From positions 1 to 28,005 of the forward strand of contig JAOZST010000029.1 in the NCBI GenBank assembly GCA_029939535.1: a DNA stretch of 28,005 bases. The letters run 5' to 3'. The notes below the pieces were generated by a model, which was not told the origin of the DNA, did no database searches, and was given only the letters and a program-made list of their open reading frames with translations. A program made the position numbers and the translations under genes. Below are positions 16,427-25,115 of the stretch, in pieces; the stretch's first letter is position 1, and each line of letters opens with the position of its first letter. Origin of the DNA: NBML01 sp029939535. GTDB lineage: Bacteria > Desulfobacterota > Desulfobacteria > Desulfobacterales > Desulfobacteraceae.

Positions 16427-17746
16427 TCACATCTCAGATTCAGGATGAAACACATCCACTTCCTTTAAGTCGTCCCCAAGATATTCCCTTTCATTGGGGC
16501 CAAGGATGCCAAGGGAGAGATTCAGCAGTGTCCAGAGATGAACTGTTTCCCAGGCATGGTCATTAACATCCGACATATCATGGACCTGGGCATGGCAGTT
16601 GTGACAGGGTGTAATGCAATAGGCTGCCTTAGTGGAAAGAATCTGGTTGGCCTTTGTCTGGCCATAGGCCCTTCTCTGCTCCTGGAACCCGGACTGGAGA
16701 AATCCCCCGCCTCCGCCGCAGCAGAAATTGTTGGACCGGTTGGGAGTCATATCAACAAAATTTTCTTCACCCACCACTGCACGCACGACATACCGCAGTT
16801 CCTCTGCCACCGGGTCACCAAAGCTTTTTCTGACCAATTGACATGGATCCTGAACAGTAAACTTGACCTGAAGTTCCCTGTTCCACTCTGAAGAGGGCTT
16901 GAGCTTGCCCTCCCTGATCCATTGGGCGTATAATTGAATAATACTTTTGATCTCAAAATTGTAAGGAATGTTAAATTTTTTCAGTCCTGCCAGGACTGCA
17001 AAGAGTTCGTGCCCTCACTCTGTGTTGAGCCAGACTTTGCAGCCCAGGTCCTCCACAGCCTTTGCTTTGGTTCGAATAATTTTTTCCCAGCTTTCGTCGT
17101 CAGCTGCAAACATGCAATAATTTTCCGCTGCCCAGCCCTTGGTACCATAGGTCCAGTCCGCACCGGCCAAATGCATGATTTTCCAGAGGGGAACCATTTC
17201 ATCGGGTTCTGTTACCGGTTCTCTGGAGTTCTGATTCAAAAAATAATAAGCACCCTCTTTGTTGATATCTGCCCTCATGTCAGCAAATTCAGGCTGGGAT
17301 TCCTGGTATTCTTCAAGGACATCTTCAATAACAAATTCAAAATCTTCTTCATTGGCACCCATGGCAGAACAGGTATCATGTTTCAGGGCCATGTCACAGG
17401 AACCAATAATACCCTTGGGTTTATCTTCTTTTTTCCAGGTTGCCCTGGCATTGAAAATAAGCTGGGGTATATTAATCTGCATTGGACATACATACATGCA
17501 CCTGGTACACATGGAGCACATCCATACCCAGTTTGAACTTAAAATTTCTTCATCCATTCCAAGGGCTGCCATGCGAAGAAATTTCCTTGGATCCATCCCT
17601 TCCAAACCGGTTGCCGGGCAACCAGATGCGCATGCACCGCAGGTTAAACATGCGTTGAGATTTCCGCCCTCGGGCAAAAGATTCATTACCTTATCTTTAA
17701 AAAGGCTTTTTCTAACACCGCCAATTTTAATAGCTGCCTCTCCCAT
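16427..17746 (-). CDS. Selenocysteine-containing HdrD/DsrK/TmcB-like iron-sulfur protein (TGA read through at 17015-17017)
   Basis: The frame from ATG 17746 (GGGGG 8 nt upstream) is open for 439 residues except for one TGA at codon 244. Residues 33-43 (CLTCGACASGC) and 77-87 (CSMCTRCMYVC) bind two [4Fe-4S] clusters. After the TGA the same frame continues with a full CCG (cysteine-rich) domain: Cys302 (DPCQ), Cys342-Cys343-Gly and Cys381-X2-Cys384. The TGA sits in NTE-U-GHELFAV, where related proteins have Cys in TECGH. A strong hairpin starts 16 nt downstream. I read it as selenocysteine in a heterodisulfide-reductase-like electron-transfer protein, probably cytoplasmic or associated with a membrane complex. 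Automated annotation would split it into 17746-17015 and a fragment ending at 16427. No partner subunit is adjacent. Confidence 0.88.
16982..16998 (-). promoter_or_regulatory. bSECIS hairpin for selenocysteine insertion
   Basis: On the mRNA strand, CAGUCC-UGGCA-GGACUG is a perfect 6-bp stem with a 5-nt loop. It starts 16 nt after the UGA, which puts the apical loop 22 nt downstream, and the loop has G as its second base. These features fit the bacterial SECIS consensus recognised by SelB (short stem close downstream of UGA, G in the first two loop positions). The element lies inside the coding frame, as bacterial SECIS elements do. Confidence 0.8.
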
Positions 17747-17895
17747 GCTATTGTCCCCCCGTCTTTGTATATAAATGTTTTCCCCTTATTTACTCCGCCC
17801 TAACTCTGAAACAAATTATTTTGTCCCTTATTCTTCAACACCTGTCAATAAAAAGTTTCCAAACCGACCCGAATTCAGGACTTCTAATATCTGAT

Positions 17896-17985
17896 AAATT
17901 AGCGCGCTATTGCGCGAGCCTATAGCCATTGGCTGTCAGCTAATGCCGAAGGGTAACAGCTATATGCAAATTACTATATTATATC
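17896..17985 (+). repeat. Structured dispersed repeat, copy B (upstream of hrpA)
   Basis: This is the counterpart of 8409-8498. It begins AAATTAGCGCGCTATTGCGCGA, with a CGCGC-TATT-GCGCG hairpin. Then come TAGCCATTGGCTGTCAGC and a diverged second arm (GTAACAGCTAT), ending in ATGCAAATTACTATA. Orientation relative to the downstream gene is the same as in copy A. It lies in the 334-bp divergent intergenic region 17747-18080. Apart from this repeat and the hrpA promoter, I see nothing gene-like there. Confidence 0.75.
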
Positions 17986-18042
17986 ACAGAACCTGAATTA
18001 TGATTCCATAATTTGAACATCTATTATTTATACATCAGAGAT

Positions 18043-18070
18043 TTGACATTTTTTCTCTTTGAACTACTAT
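18043..18070 (+). promoter_or_regulatory. Putative sigma-70 promoter of hrpA, nearly leaderless
   Basis: TTGACA (18043-18048), a 16-nt spacer and TACTAT (18065-18070) form a good housekeeping promoter. The -10 box ends 10 nt before the hrpA ATG, so the start site would fall about 4 nt upstream of the start codon. There is no Shine-Dalgarno before the ATG, consistent with a leaderless or near-leaderless message. Confidence 0.5.
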
Positions 18071-18080
18071 CTATCCTGTT

Positions 18081-21000
18081 ATGAATATCTTAAGAAAACA
18101 CTCAGCCTCTAAACAGATCTCAAAAACTCTGAGAAAAAAGCGGTATCAGAACAGACCCACTTCAATCCACTTTGACCTGAACCTGCCCATTAACGAAAAA
18201 AAAAATGAAATCATTGATGCCATAAAAAAAAACAATGTAGTGATCATTTCAGGAGAAACCGGTTCCGGAAAAACAACCCAGATCCCCAAGTTCTGTCTTG
18301 AGGCCGGCAGGGGAATCAGGGGCATGATCGGCTGCACCCAGCCCAGGCGGATTGCAGCCATTACCGTGGCCAGGCGCATTGCCTTTGAGCTCAACCAGGA
18401 ACTGGGGCAGTCCGTTGGATATAAAATCCGGTTTAATGACAAAACACCAGCCAATGCCAATATCAAACTCATGACCGATGGCATCCTTCTGGCTGAAACC
18501 CAGCAGGATCGTTTTTTAAATCAGTATGACACCCTGATAGTAGATGAGGCCCATGAAAGAAGCCTGAACATCGATTTTACCCTGGGTATCCTGCGTAATC
18601 TTCTCAAACAGCGTAAAGACTTAAAACTCATCATAACTTCTGCCACCATTGATACGGAAAAATTCTCTAAGGCCTTTAACAATGCTCCTGTTATCGAGGT
18701 TTCAGGCCGGATGTACCCTGTTGAAACCATTTATCAGCCAATTATTTCCCCAGAGGATCAGAATGATCCGGGCGATCGGAATGATCCGGACAAAACCAGC
18801 AGTGAAGACCAGAGCTATGTGGAGGCTGCTGCCCAAGCTGCAAGCAAACTGATTTCCCGGTCAAAAACAGGGGATATCCTTATTTTCATGCCGACTGAAC
18901 AGGATATTGGAGAAACCATGGAATTGATCCGGGGCAAAATCCCCGGATATGTCTCGGTGCTGCCCCTGTTTGCAAGACTGTCTGCAAAGGAACAGACAAA
19001 GGTGTTTTCAACTGAAGTAAGCCGTAAAATTATTGTTGCAACCAATGTGGCAGAGACCTCGTTGACAATTCCAGGCATCAAATATGTTGTGGATACAGGG
19101 CTTGCCCGGATCCCCAGTTATTCCCCCAGGACCAGGACCACGGCCCTGCCGGTCAGCCCAATTTCCCAGAGTTCTGCCAACCAGCGCCTGGGCAGATGCG
19201 GCAGGGTTGAAAACGGGGTATGTATCCGGCTCTATGATGAAGATGATTTTAATGCCCGCCCTTTTTTCACCTCCCCTGAAATCCTGAGAAGCAACCTGGC
19301 AGAAGTCATCCTGCGGATGATATTCCTTGGCCTGGGGGATGTTGCAACCTTTCCCTTTATAGATCCCCCGGCCCCAAAAAGCATTAAGGACGGGTTTGAT
19401 ACCCTGAAGGAACTGGGTGCTATCCAGAAAAAAATAGAAAAAAATTCAAGCCCCGATAAAAATTCAAACAATGGTAAAAATTCAGTCAAAAAATCTGATA
19501 AAAGACAATACAAACTTACCAGGACCGGCCGGATAATGGCAAAAATTCCCGTGGACCCCAAGCTCTCCCGGATATTAATTGGAGCCCGGAAGAATTATTG
19601 CCTTAAAGAGGCTGTTGTAATTGTTACAGCCCTTGCCATTGCCGATGTCCGCCAGAGACCGGCAGACAAAGCCCAGGCAGCAGACCAGAAGCATGCCCTG
19701 TTCAAGGATCCCAGTTCTGATTTTATCACAATCCTCAACATCTGGAATGCTTATAAGGCCGCTGAAAAAAAATTAAAATCCCGGTCCAGGATGAAAAAAT
19801 TCTGTATGGATCATTTTCTTTCCTTTAAGCGTTTGAGGGAATGGCAGGATATCCACCATCAGATCAGCCGAATGCTTTTGGAACATGGAATCAAAGAAAA
19901 GACTCCCCCTGCAATGTCAATTGAGACCAAAAACCTTAAATCAAAGGAGTTTACCCTGGGCGGCCCCTTGTACATTGCTATCCATAAATCTCTTCTTTCC
20001 GGCTACCTTGCCGGTATTGCCCATAAAAAAGAAAAAAATATTTTCATGGCAGCAAAAGGGCAGCAGGCAATGATTTTTCCTGGATCAGGACTTTTTGGCA
20101 AAGCCGGCCCCTGGATTGTGGCTGCTGAATATGTAAAGACCAGCCAGCTCTTTGCCCGGGGTGTTGCCAATATTGACCCGGCCTGGCTGGAAGAAATAGG
20201 TAAAAACCTTTGCACCCATACCTATTCTGATCCCCATTGGGAAAAAAAACGGGGAGAGGTAGTGGCAAAACAGCAGATATCCCTGTTCGGTCTTATCATT
20301 GTCAATGAACGAAAAGTTGCCTATGGCAGGATCAATCCCCAGGAAGCCAATGAAATATTTATCCGCCATGCCCTGATCCAGGGAGAAATCCATCAAACCT
20401 TTAAATTCATGGATCACAATCAACGATTAATTGAAAGCCTGGAAGACCTGGAAAACAAAACCCGGAAAAAAGATATCCTGGCCTCGGAAGAGGATATTTT
20501 CATGTTTTACCATTCAAGGCTTGGAAAACCATTTTTCAATGTTTCAACCTTTGCCAGATTTCTCAAGGATCAAAAGGATGACTCTTTTTTACGGATGACT
20601 CTTTCTGATCTCCAGAAATCACCTGTGGATGACCAGGAACTGGCCCTTTTTCCGGACAGCCTTGCCATGGAACAGGGCAATTTCGCCCTGGACTATGAAT
20701 TTAACCCGGGATCGGCAACCGATGGAGTAACCCTTAAGGTCCCGGCTGATTCAGCAGCCCTGGTATCAAAACACCATGTGGATAAATTAGTGCCCGGTCT
20801 GTTTGAGGAAAAAATCGCAGCCCTGATCAAAAATTTACCCAAAAAATACCGGGTCAGGCTGGTACCGGTCCAGGAGACTGCAGCCCTCATTGCCAGGCAG
20901 ATGCCCAGGAAAGACAAACCCTTGTTCAGCCTGCTTTCCTCGTTTATCCAAAAAAAATTTAATATCACCATACCTGCAAATGAATGGTCCGATGAAAACC

Positions 21001-22043
21001 TTGCCGACCATTTGAAAATGAGAATTTCCATCCGGGATGGAAAAGACAGGGAAATAAAATCCTTACGAGATCTCTCCATTCTGGGCAAGTTTGCATCCCA
21101 GGGCACAGCTCAAAAAGACTATGCTTTTGAACAGGCATGTAAAAAATATGAGAAAACCAAAATCACGGACTGGTCCTTTCCCGAACTTGTGCCTTACATC
21201 ACCCTTACCAAAGAAGACGGATTTGAGCAGAAAATTTATCCGGGTCTTAAAATCCAAACCAGTGATGACAGCCTATCTCTCCGACTTTTCAAATCAAGAA
21301 AGACGGCTTTGGAATCCCATGTGCAGGGAGTCAGAAAATTATTTGAGCTCCAATTTCCCGATGATTTCAAGTCATTAAAAAAAGACATCCGGTCGGCGGT
21401 CGGCCTTAAAAGGATTGCACCCTATTTTAATGGCAACCTGCTTTTTAATCAGGCAATCTTCAAGGCCATTACCCGGGAGTATTTTGAGAAAGACCTGCGC
21501 AGCCAGGCTGAATTTAAAGCCCATGCCGCAATGATCCGTCCCATACTTTATACCAAAACACGGGAACTCATTAAAACCATTCTGGCCCTGGGCATTGAAT
21601 ATGAGTCCTGCTTTCTTTTGATCCAGAAATTGTCCATGGAATACCAGAAAAAACCAGCTGCCTTTGGAGTGCTCACCATGCTTTTCAATGACCTTAAGAA
21701 CCTGGTTCCCCCGAATTTTCTAGATATATATACCCTGGAAAGAATCCAGTGCCTTGACCGTTACCTTGCATGCATTCGAATCCGGGCCCAACGATCCGTG
21801 GACAACCCCGGCAAAGAAGAAAAGAAAGCCCTTCTTATAAAGCCTTTTCAACACAAACTTGAGACGCTTCTGGCATCTTTGTCTGAGAAATCTTCCCTTG
21901 AAAAAGCAAAAGCAGTGGAATCTTTTTACTGGCTTTTGGAAGAGTATAAAATTTCTATTTTTGCCCAGGAATTAAAAACAAGGGTAAAAATATCTGCAAA
22001 AAAACTGGATAAAGAATTGATCAAAATTTCAACCATGATATGA
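18081..22043 (+). CDS. hrpA: ATP-dependent RNA helicase HrpA (DEAH box)
   Basis: The 1320-residue protein matches the usual HrpA length of about 1300. Helicase motifs in order: GETGSGKTTQIP (about 57-68, motif I), DEAHERS (about 155, motif II), SATIDTEKF (about 187, motif III) and QRLGRCGR (about 368-375, motif VI). The OB-fold and long HrpA-specific C-terminal region follow. E. coli HrpA remodels RNA and rescues stalled ribosomes on mRNA; that role is family knowledge. Two hydrophilic inserts stand out: about 226-246, which includes an 18-bp tandem duplication (18756-18791, DQNDPG/DRNDPD), and about 453-475, rich in Lys/Asn/Ser. The gene ends 3 bp before the convergent small gene. No clear terminator lies between them. 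Confidence 0.95.
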   Translation: MNILRKHSASKQISKTLRKKRYQNRPTSIHFDLNLPINEKKNEIIDAIKKNNVVIISGETGSGKTTQIPKFCLEAGRGIRGMIGCTQPRRIAAITVARRIAFELNQELGQSVGYKIRFNDKTPANANIKLMTDGILLAETQQDRFLNQYDTLIVDEAHERSLNIDFTLGILRNLLKQRKDLKLIITSATIDTEKFSKAFNNAPVIEVSGRMYPVETIYQPIISPEDQNDPGDRNDPDKTSSEDQSYVEAAAQAASKLISRSKTGDILIFMPTEQDIGETMELIRGKIPGYVSVLPLFARLSAKEQTKVFSTEVSRKIIVATNVAETSLTIPGIKYVVDTGLARIPSYSPRTRTTALPVSPISQSSANQRLGRCGRVENGVCIRLYDEDDFNARPFFTSPEILRSNLAEVILRMIFLGLGDVATFPFIDPPAPKSIKDGFDTLKELGAIQKKIEKNSSPDKNSNNGKNSVKKSDKRQYKLTRTGRIMAKIPVDPKLSRILIGARKNYCLKEAVVIVTALAIADVRQRPADKAQAADQKHALFKDPSSDFITILNIWNAYKAAEKKLKSRSRMKKFCMDHFLSFKRLREWQDIHHQISRMLLEHGIKEKTPPAMSIETKNLKSKEFTLGGPLYIAIHKSLLSGYLAGIAHKKEKNIFMAAKGQQAMIFPGSGLFGKAGPWIVAAEYVKTSQLFARGVANIDPAWLEEIGKNLCTHTYSDPHWEKKRGEVVAKQQISLFGLIIVNERKVAYGRINPQEANEIFIRHALIQGEIHQTFKFMDHNQRLIESLEDLENKTRKKDILASEEDIFMFYHSRLGKPFFNVSTFARFLKDQKDDSFLRMTLSDLQKSPVDDQELALFPDSLAMEQGNFALDYEFNPGSATDGVTLKVPADSAALVSKHHVDKLVPGLFEEKIAALIKNLPKKYRVRLVPVQETAALIARQMPRKDKPLFSLLSSFIQKKFNITIPANEWSDENLADHLKMRISIRDGKDREIKSLRDLSILGKFASQGTAQKDYAFEQACKKYEKTKITDWSFPELVPYITLTKEDGFEQKIYPGLKIQTSDDSLSLRLFKSRKTALESHVQGVRKLFELQFPDDFKSLKKDIRSAVGLKRIAPYFNGNLLFNQAIFKAITREYFEKDLRSQAEFKAHAAMIRPILYTKTRELIKTILALGIEYESCFLLIQKLSMEYQKKPAAFGVLTMLFNDLKNLVPPNFLDIYTLERIQCLDRYLACIRIRAQRSVDNPGKEEKKALLIKPFQHKLETLLASLSEKSSLEKAKAVESFYWLLEEYKISIFAQELKTRVKISAKKLDKELIKISTMI

Positions 22044-22046
22044 TTA

Positions 22047-22292
22047 TTATTTCTTCAAGCGCAAACGAATTTTTGCTTCCAGATGTTGACTCACAAGGGA
22101 AAGAGCCCGGGTTTCTGTAACAGGCCCTGAATTGTTCCACCCTGTTTTCAGAGCTTCCTGTTGTTTTTTCCGAAATCCAGCCACAGAATCCACAAGGGAC
22201 TCCCAGGCAAACAATTTCTGAATGATATGCCTCTCTTCCGGGGAGAGGGTCGCCGTATTGATGATCTGGTTTCTGCTGGTTGTGATAATCAT
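22047..22292 (-). CDS. Small hypothetical protein, 81 aa
   Basis: I do not recognise this protein. ATG 22292 is preceded by CAGGG 7 nt upstream, a plausible ribosome-binding site. The product is soluble, rich in Lys/Arg/Glu/Gln, with no signal peptide or membrane segment. It looks mainly helical (LSPEERHIIQKLFAWESLVDSVAGF) with a basic end (LEAKIRLRLKK). It is convergent with hrpA, with 3 bp between the ends. An overlapping frame on the same strand (22021-22308) has less protein-like composition and was not chosen. The interval 22293-22464 holds no other gene. Confidence 0.6.
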   Translation of the reverse strand: MIITTSRNQIINTATLSPEERHIIQKLFAWESLVDSVAGFRKKQQEALKTGWNNSGPVTETRALSLVSQHLEAKIRLRLKK

Positions 22293-22464
22293 ATTTATAC
22301 CCTGCCAAAGGAGTAGGTTTTTTTATCCAGAACTTTTAACCAAGATAGAGTGTAGCAGATTTTCCTTTTATTTTCAATTTTTCTTCCCCTTGAAACTAGT
22401 ATCAGGATGATTAAAGTTAGAAGCAATTATTTATTAAAATCGATTTAAAAGTAAGGATATAATC

Positions 22465-23163
22465 TTGTTTACTGAAACCATTACATTTCCAGCAGCCTTT
22501 ATTGCCGGACTGCTCTCGTTTCTTTCCCCCTGTGTGCTGCCCCTGATTCCAGCCTATTTTTCCTTTATCACCGGCCTGTCCGTGGATGAGCTCACCGCTG
22601 ACAACAAAAAAATCCGGCAGAAAGTGATCATGTCCACCCTTGCCTATGTGGCAGGATTTTCATTTGTTTTCATCCTGTTCGGGGCATCCGCTTCATTCCT
22701 TGGTGGACTTGCCTCCCAGTATTCCTGGGTAATCCGTTACCTTGGGGGCGGCATTGTTCTGATTTTCGGACTTCATCTTCTAGGCATCATAAATATCATG
22801 GGATTCCAGTTTGAAAAACGCTTCCATGTCAAGAAAAAACCCTTGCACCTTTTTGGTACCTTTGTCATTGGTATGGCTTTTGGAGCTGGATGGACACCCT
22901 GTATCGGCCCCATGCTCGGAAGCATCCTCATTGTGGCCAGCAACCAGGAAACCATTCTCAAAGGAGTATGGCTTCTGGCAGTTTATTCTGCAGGACTTGC
23001 CCTTCCCTTTATCCTGATCTCAATTTTTATCAATTACATGCTTGCATTCATGAAACGGGCCACCAAACTAATTGGAATTCTCAACAAAGTCTCGGGAATT
23101 CTGCTTATCCTTATTGGGCTATTACTGATATTTGATAAATTCAAGCTTTTGGCCCTGGCCTGA
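22465..23163 (+). CDS. ccdA: CcdA/DsbD-type thiol-disulfide transporter (cytochrome c biogenesis)
   Basis: This 232-residue polytopic membrane protein has about six hydrophobic segments. The paired Cys-Pro signatures of CcdA are present: LSPCVLPLIPAYFSF in the first segment and GWTPCIGPMLGS in the fourth. CcdA passes reducing equivalents from cytoplasmic thioredoxin across the membrane for cytochrome c maturation and related thiol reduction, which suits a cytochrome-rich sulfate reducer. I accept a TTG start at 22465 because AAGGAT lies about 7 nt upstream and the protein then has normal family length. It is followed 17 bp later by an MFS gene, probably the same transcript. Confidence 0.9.
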   Translation: MFTETITFPAAFIAGLLSFLSPCVLPLIPAYFSFITGLSVDELTADNKKIRQKVIMSTLAYVAGFSFVFILFGASASFLGGLASQYSWVIRYLGGGIVLIFGLHLLGIINIMGFQFEKRFHVKKKPLHLFGTFVIGMAFGAGWTPCIGPMLGSILIVASNQETILKGVWLLAVYSAGLALPFILISIFINYMLAFMKRATKLIGILNKVSGILLILIGLLLIFDKFKLLALA

Positions 23164-23180
23164 AAAAACAGAGCCTGGCC

Positions 23181-24359
23181 ATGACCCAAAACCCTAGACA
23201 TTTTTTTGGTTTTATCGGGATTACCACATTCACCAAACTTTTGATGAATATTGCCAGAAGAATGATTTATCCCTTTGCCCCTGAATTTGCCCGGGGACTT
23301 GGGGTTGAATTATCATCCATAACCTCTGTCATTGCCATGAACCAGGCCACAGGCCTTCTAGGGCCTGTGGGCGCCTCCTTTGCCGATAAATACGGGTACA
23401 AACTGCTAATGCTGTTTTCCCTGGGCCTTTTGACCATTGGAACCTTTGCCGCCGGATTCATACCCATGTATTCTGCCCTGATGGCCAGCCTGTTTCTGGC
23501 TGGTCTTGCTAAAAATATTTTTGACCCCAGCCTCCAGGCATTTATAGGCAATTTTGTACCCTTTGAACATAGGGGTAAAATCATAGGCATCACAGAACTT
23601 GCCTGGGCAGGTTCCACCCTTCTGGGAATCCCCCTGGCCGGGCTTATAATACAACGATTTTCCTGGCAGACTCCTTTCTGGATAATTGGACTGCTCTCCC
23701 TTGTCTGCTTTGGTCTGATCCTGAAATTCATGCCCAAAGACCAGGCAGCAAAGAAAAAGCCGGAACCCTCATCCCCTTTCCTGTCCAATTGGAAAACCAT
23801 AGTCAAAAACCCCCAGGTATTGGGAATTCTATCCTTTTCCTTTTTCATGTCCCTGGCAAATGACAATTTATTTGTCATCTATGGAGCATGGCTTGAGCAG
23901 TCCTATCATCTATCCCTTGCTGCCCTGGGATTTGGCACTATTCTCATCGGTCTTTCTGAACTTCTGGGAGAAGGTTTTACCGTCTTTTTTTCCGACAGGA
24001 TCGGCCTGAAACGAACCATCCTGACCGGCATCTGCCTTTCCAGCGGGGCATATTTTCTCCTGCCGGTCTTTGACATTGGTCTTCCCTTTGTCCTGACCGG
24101 GCTCTTTCTGGTCTTTTTCTTTTTTGAATTCACAATTGTCACAGCCATGAGCCTGACCACGGAACTAATCCCTGATCTGCGGGCCTCCACAATGTCTGCA
24201 TTTTATGCCATTGGCGGCCTGGGCAGGGTGGCTGGAGCCTTTGCCGGGGGCATGATCTGGTCATCTTTCGGGCTTACCGGCATCAGCCTAGTATCTGGAA
24301 TATGCACCTTAACAGCCTTTTTTTGTATTCTCTCGGGTTTTCCCTCTGAAAAAAAATAA
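23181..24359 (+). CDS. MFS transporter
   Basis: This 392-residue protein of about 12 hydrophobic segments has the major facilitator signature. The loop 2-3 motif appears as GASFADKYGYK, and the pattern recurs in the second half (FFSDRIGLKR). A hydrophilic central loop (about 185-205, KDQAAKKKPEPSS) separates the halves. Family members are proton- or substrate-coupled carriers. The substrate cannot be told from sequence; it resembles drug/sugar-type exporters. It is probably co-transcribed with ccdA. Confidence 0.88.
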   Translation: MTQNPRHFFGFIGITTFTKLLMNIARRMIYPFAPEFARGLGVELSSITSVIAMNQATGLLGPVGASFADKYGYKLLMLFSLGLLTIGTFAAGFIPMYSALMASLFLAGLAKNIFDPSLQAFIGNFVPFEHRGKIIGITELAWAGSTLLGIPLAGLIIQRFSWQTPFWIIGLLSLVCFGLILKFMPKDQAAKKKPEPSSPFLSNWKTIVKNPQVLGILSFSFFMSLANDNLFVIYGAWLEQSYHLSLAALGFGTILIGLSELLGEGFTVFFSDRIGLKRTILTGICLSSGAYFLLPVFDIGLPFVLTGLFLVFFFFEFTIVTAMSLTTELIPDLRASTMSAFYAIGGLGRVAGAFAGGMIWSSFGLTGISLVSGICTLTAFFCILSGFPSEKK

Positions 24360-24413
24360 ACCCCAATAACCCCCATGCCCTGCCGGGCACAAAAAACCAT
24401 GAAAAATATTTTA

Positions 24414-24477
24414 ACCACAAAGAGCACAAAGAGCTATTCTCGGTGTCCTCTGTGAACTCTGTGGTGAGATTTTTTTT
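24414..24477 (+). terminator. CACAGAG-type inverted repeat followed by a T-tract, probable terminator of the ccdA-MFS unit
   Basis: ACCACAAAGAGCACAAAGAG (24414-24433) is largely complementary to CCTCTGTGAACTCTGTGGT (24447-24465), giving a bulged long stem. Eight T residues follow (24470-24477). The AACCACAGAG...CTCTGTGGT pattern is a widespread intergenic repeat type in bacteria, so it may be both a repeat element and a terminator. A small GCCC-TGCC-GGGC hairpin precedes it at 24377-24388. The rest of 24360-24609 holds the usp promoter and no gene. Confidence 0.65.
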
Positions 24478-24519
24478 ATATAAAATTCATAGCTGATTGA
24501 ATTCATAGCCAAGGGTATC

Positions 24520-24548
24520 TTGACAGCCATGTTTTAGTTTAATACATT
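24520..24548 (+). promoter_or_regulatory. Putative sigma-70 promoter of the universal stress protein gene
   Basis: A perfect TTGACA (24520-24525) is followed by a 17-nt spacer and TACATT (24543-24548). The start site would lie near 24555, giving a leader of about 55 nt. Confidence 0.5.
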
Positions 24549-24609
24549 GGCTTTCAACTATAAAAAATTCCTGTCATTTACAGAATTTACCAACTACGAG
24601 GAGAATAAA

Positions 24610-25002
24610 ATGAAAATACTTGTGGGTTATGATGGCTCAAAGGTAGCAGACGATGTTTTAAAATTGGCCCAAAAACATGGGCTGGCGTTTAATGCCGAAA
24701 TTCATATTATTACCTCATTGGAACAAAGTCCTACATTAAAAAAAGAAACTATTGATAAAGCGGATAACAGGCTGGAAAATCTTAAGAAACCCTTTAAGGT
24801 AAATAATATAACCTGTGAAACCCGCACATCTGTGAGTTACCAGTCTGCTGGAGAAGATCTGGTCAACTATGCAAAAAACAACGATATTGATGAAATCATT
24901 ATTGGAGTAAAGAAAAAATCCAAAGTTGGAAAACTAATGTTCGGTTCCACTGCCCAATATGTCATTCTGAAAGCACACTGCCCCGTGGTTGCTGCAAAAT
25001 AG
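24610..25002 (+). CDS. Universal stress protein (UspA family)
   Basis: This 130-residue single-domain UspA protein begins KILVGYDGSKVADDVLKLA, the first strand and nucleotide loop of the family. The C-terminal motif region reads IIGVKKKSKVGKLMFGSTAQYVI followed by CPVVAAK. The glycine pattern G-X2-G-X9-G(S/T) is incomplete (Lys at the second Gly), so ATP binding is uncertain; only the final GS is clear. ATG 24610 is chosen over upstream in-frame starts because GAGGAG lies 6-7 nt before it. The gene appears monocistronic. Confidence 0.9.
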   Translation: MKILVGYDGSKVADDVLKLAQKHGLAFNAEIHIITSLEQSPTLKKETIDKADNRLENLKKPFKVNNITCETRTSVSYQSAGEDLVNYAKNNDIDEIIIGVKKKSKVGKLMFGSTAQYVILKAHCPVVAAK

Positions 25003-25034
25003 GGAAATTTAGAACCTGTAAATTTAGTTGGTTA

Positions 25035-25063
25035 TTGACAGATCCCCGGGTTTGGATTACGAT
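25035..25063 (+). promoter_or_regulatory. Putative sigma-70 promoter of the gcvT-glyA fusion gene
   Basis: TTGACA (25035-25040), a 17-nt spacer and TACGAT (25058-25063) make a good promoter. It would start near 25070 and leave a leader of about 46 nt ending in GTGGGGG before the ATG at 25116. Confidence 0.5.
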
Positions 25064-25115
25064 TTTCTTTTTTAAAAGGGAATGAATCAATAATACAATA
25101 TATTTGTGGGGGCTT

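Noticed and set aside
16387..16455. Longer ParA start giving a Cys-rich N-terminal extension
   Set aside because: It would overlap the upstream gene and is unlike the family, which starts just before the KGGVGKTT loop.
17015..17017. TGA interpreted as a true stop or nonsense/frameshift mutation splitting an hdrD-like gene
   Set aside because: The same frame stays open for another 195 codons with complete CCG-domain cysteines, and a clean bSECIS-like hairpin follows. Selenocysteine explains all of this without invoking decay.
14762..17746. A parS site or replication origin near parAB
   Set aside because: No TGTTTCACGTGAAACA-like palindrome or DnaA-box cluster was visible by eye. Absence was not tested by computation.
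22021..22308. Alternative minus-strand frame overlapping the 81-residue small gene
   Set aside because: It extends into the hrpA 3' end and has less protein-like composition. The 22047-22292 frame has a better ribosome-binding site and ends neatly before hrpA.
24377..24388. GCCC-TGCC-GGGC hairpin as the terminator of the MFS gene
   Set aside because: The stem is only 4 bp and is followed by A residues rather than T. The larger inverted repeat with a T-tract just downstream is the better candidate.
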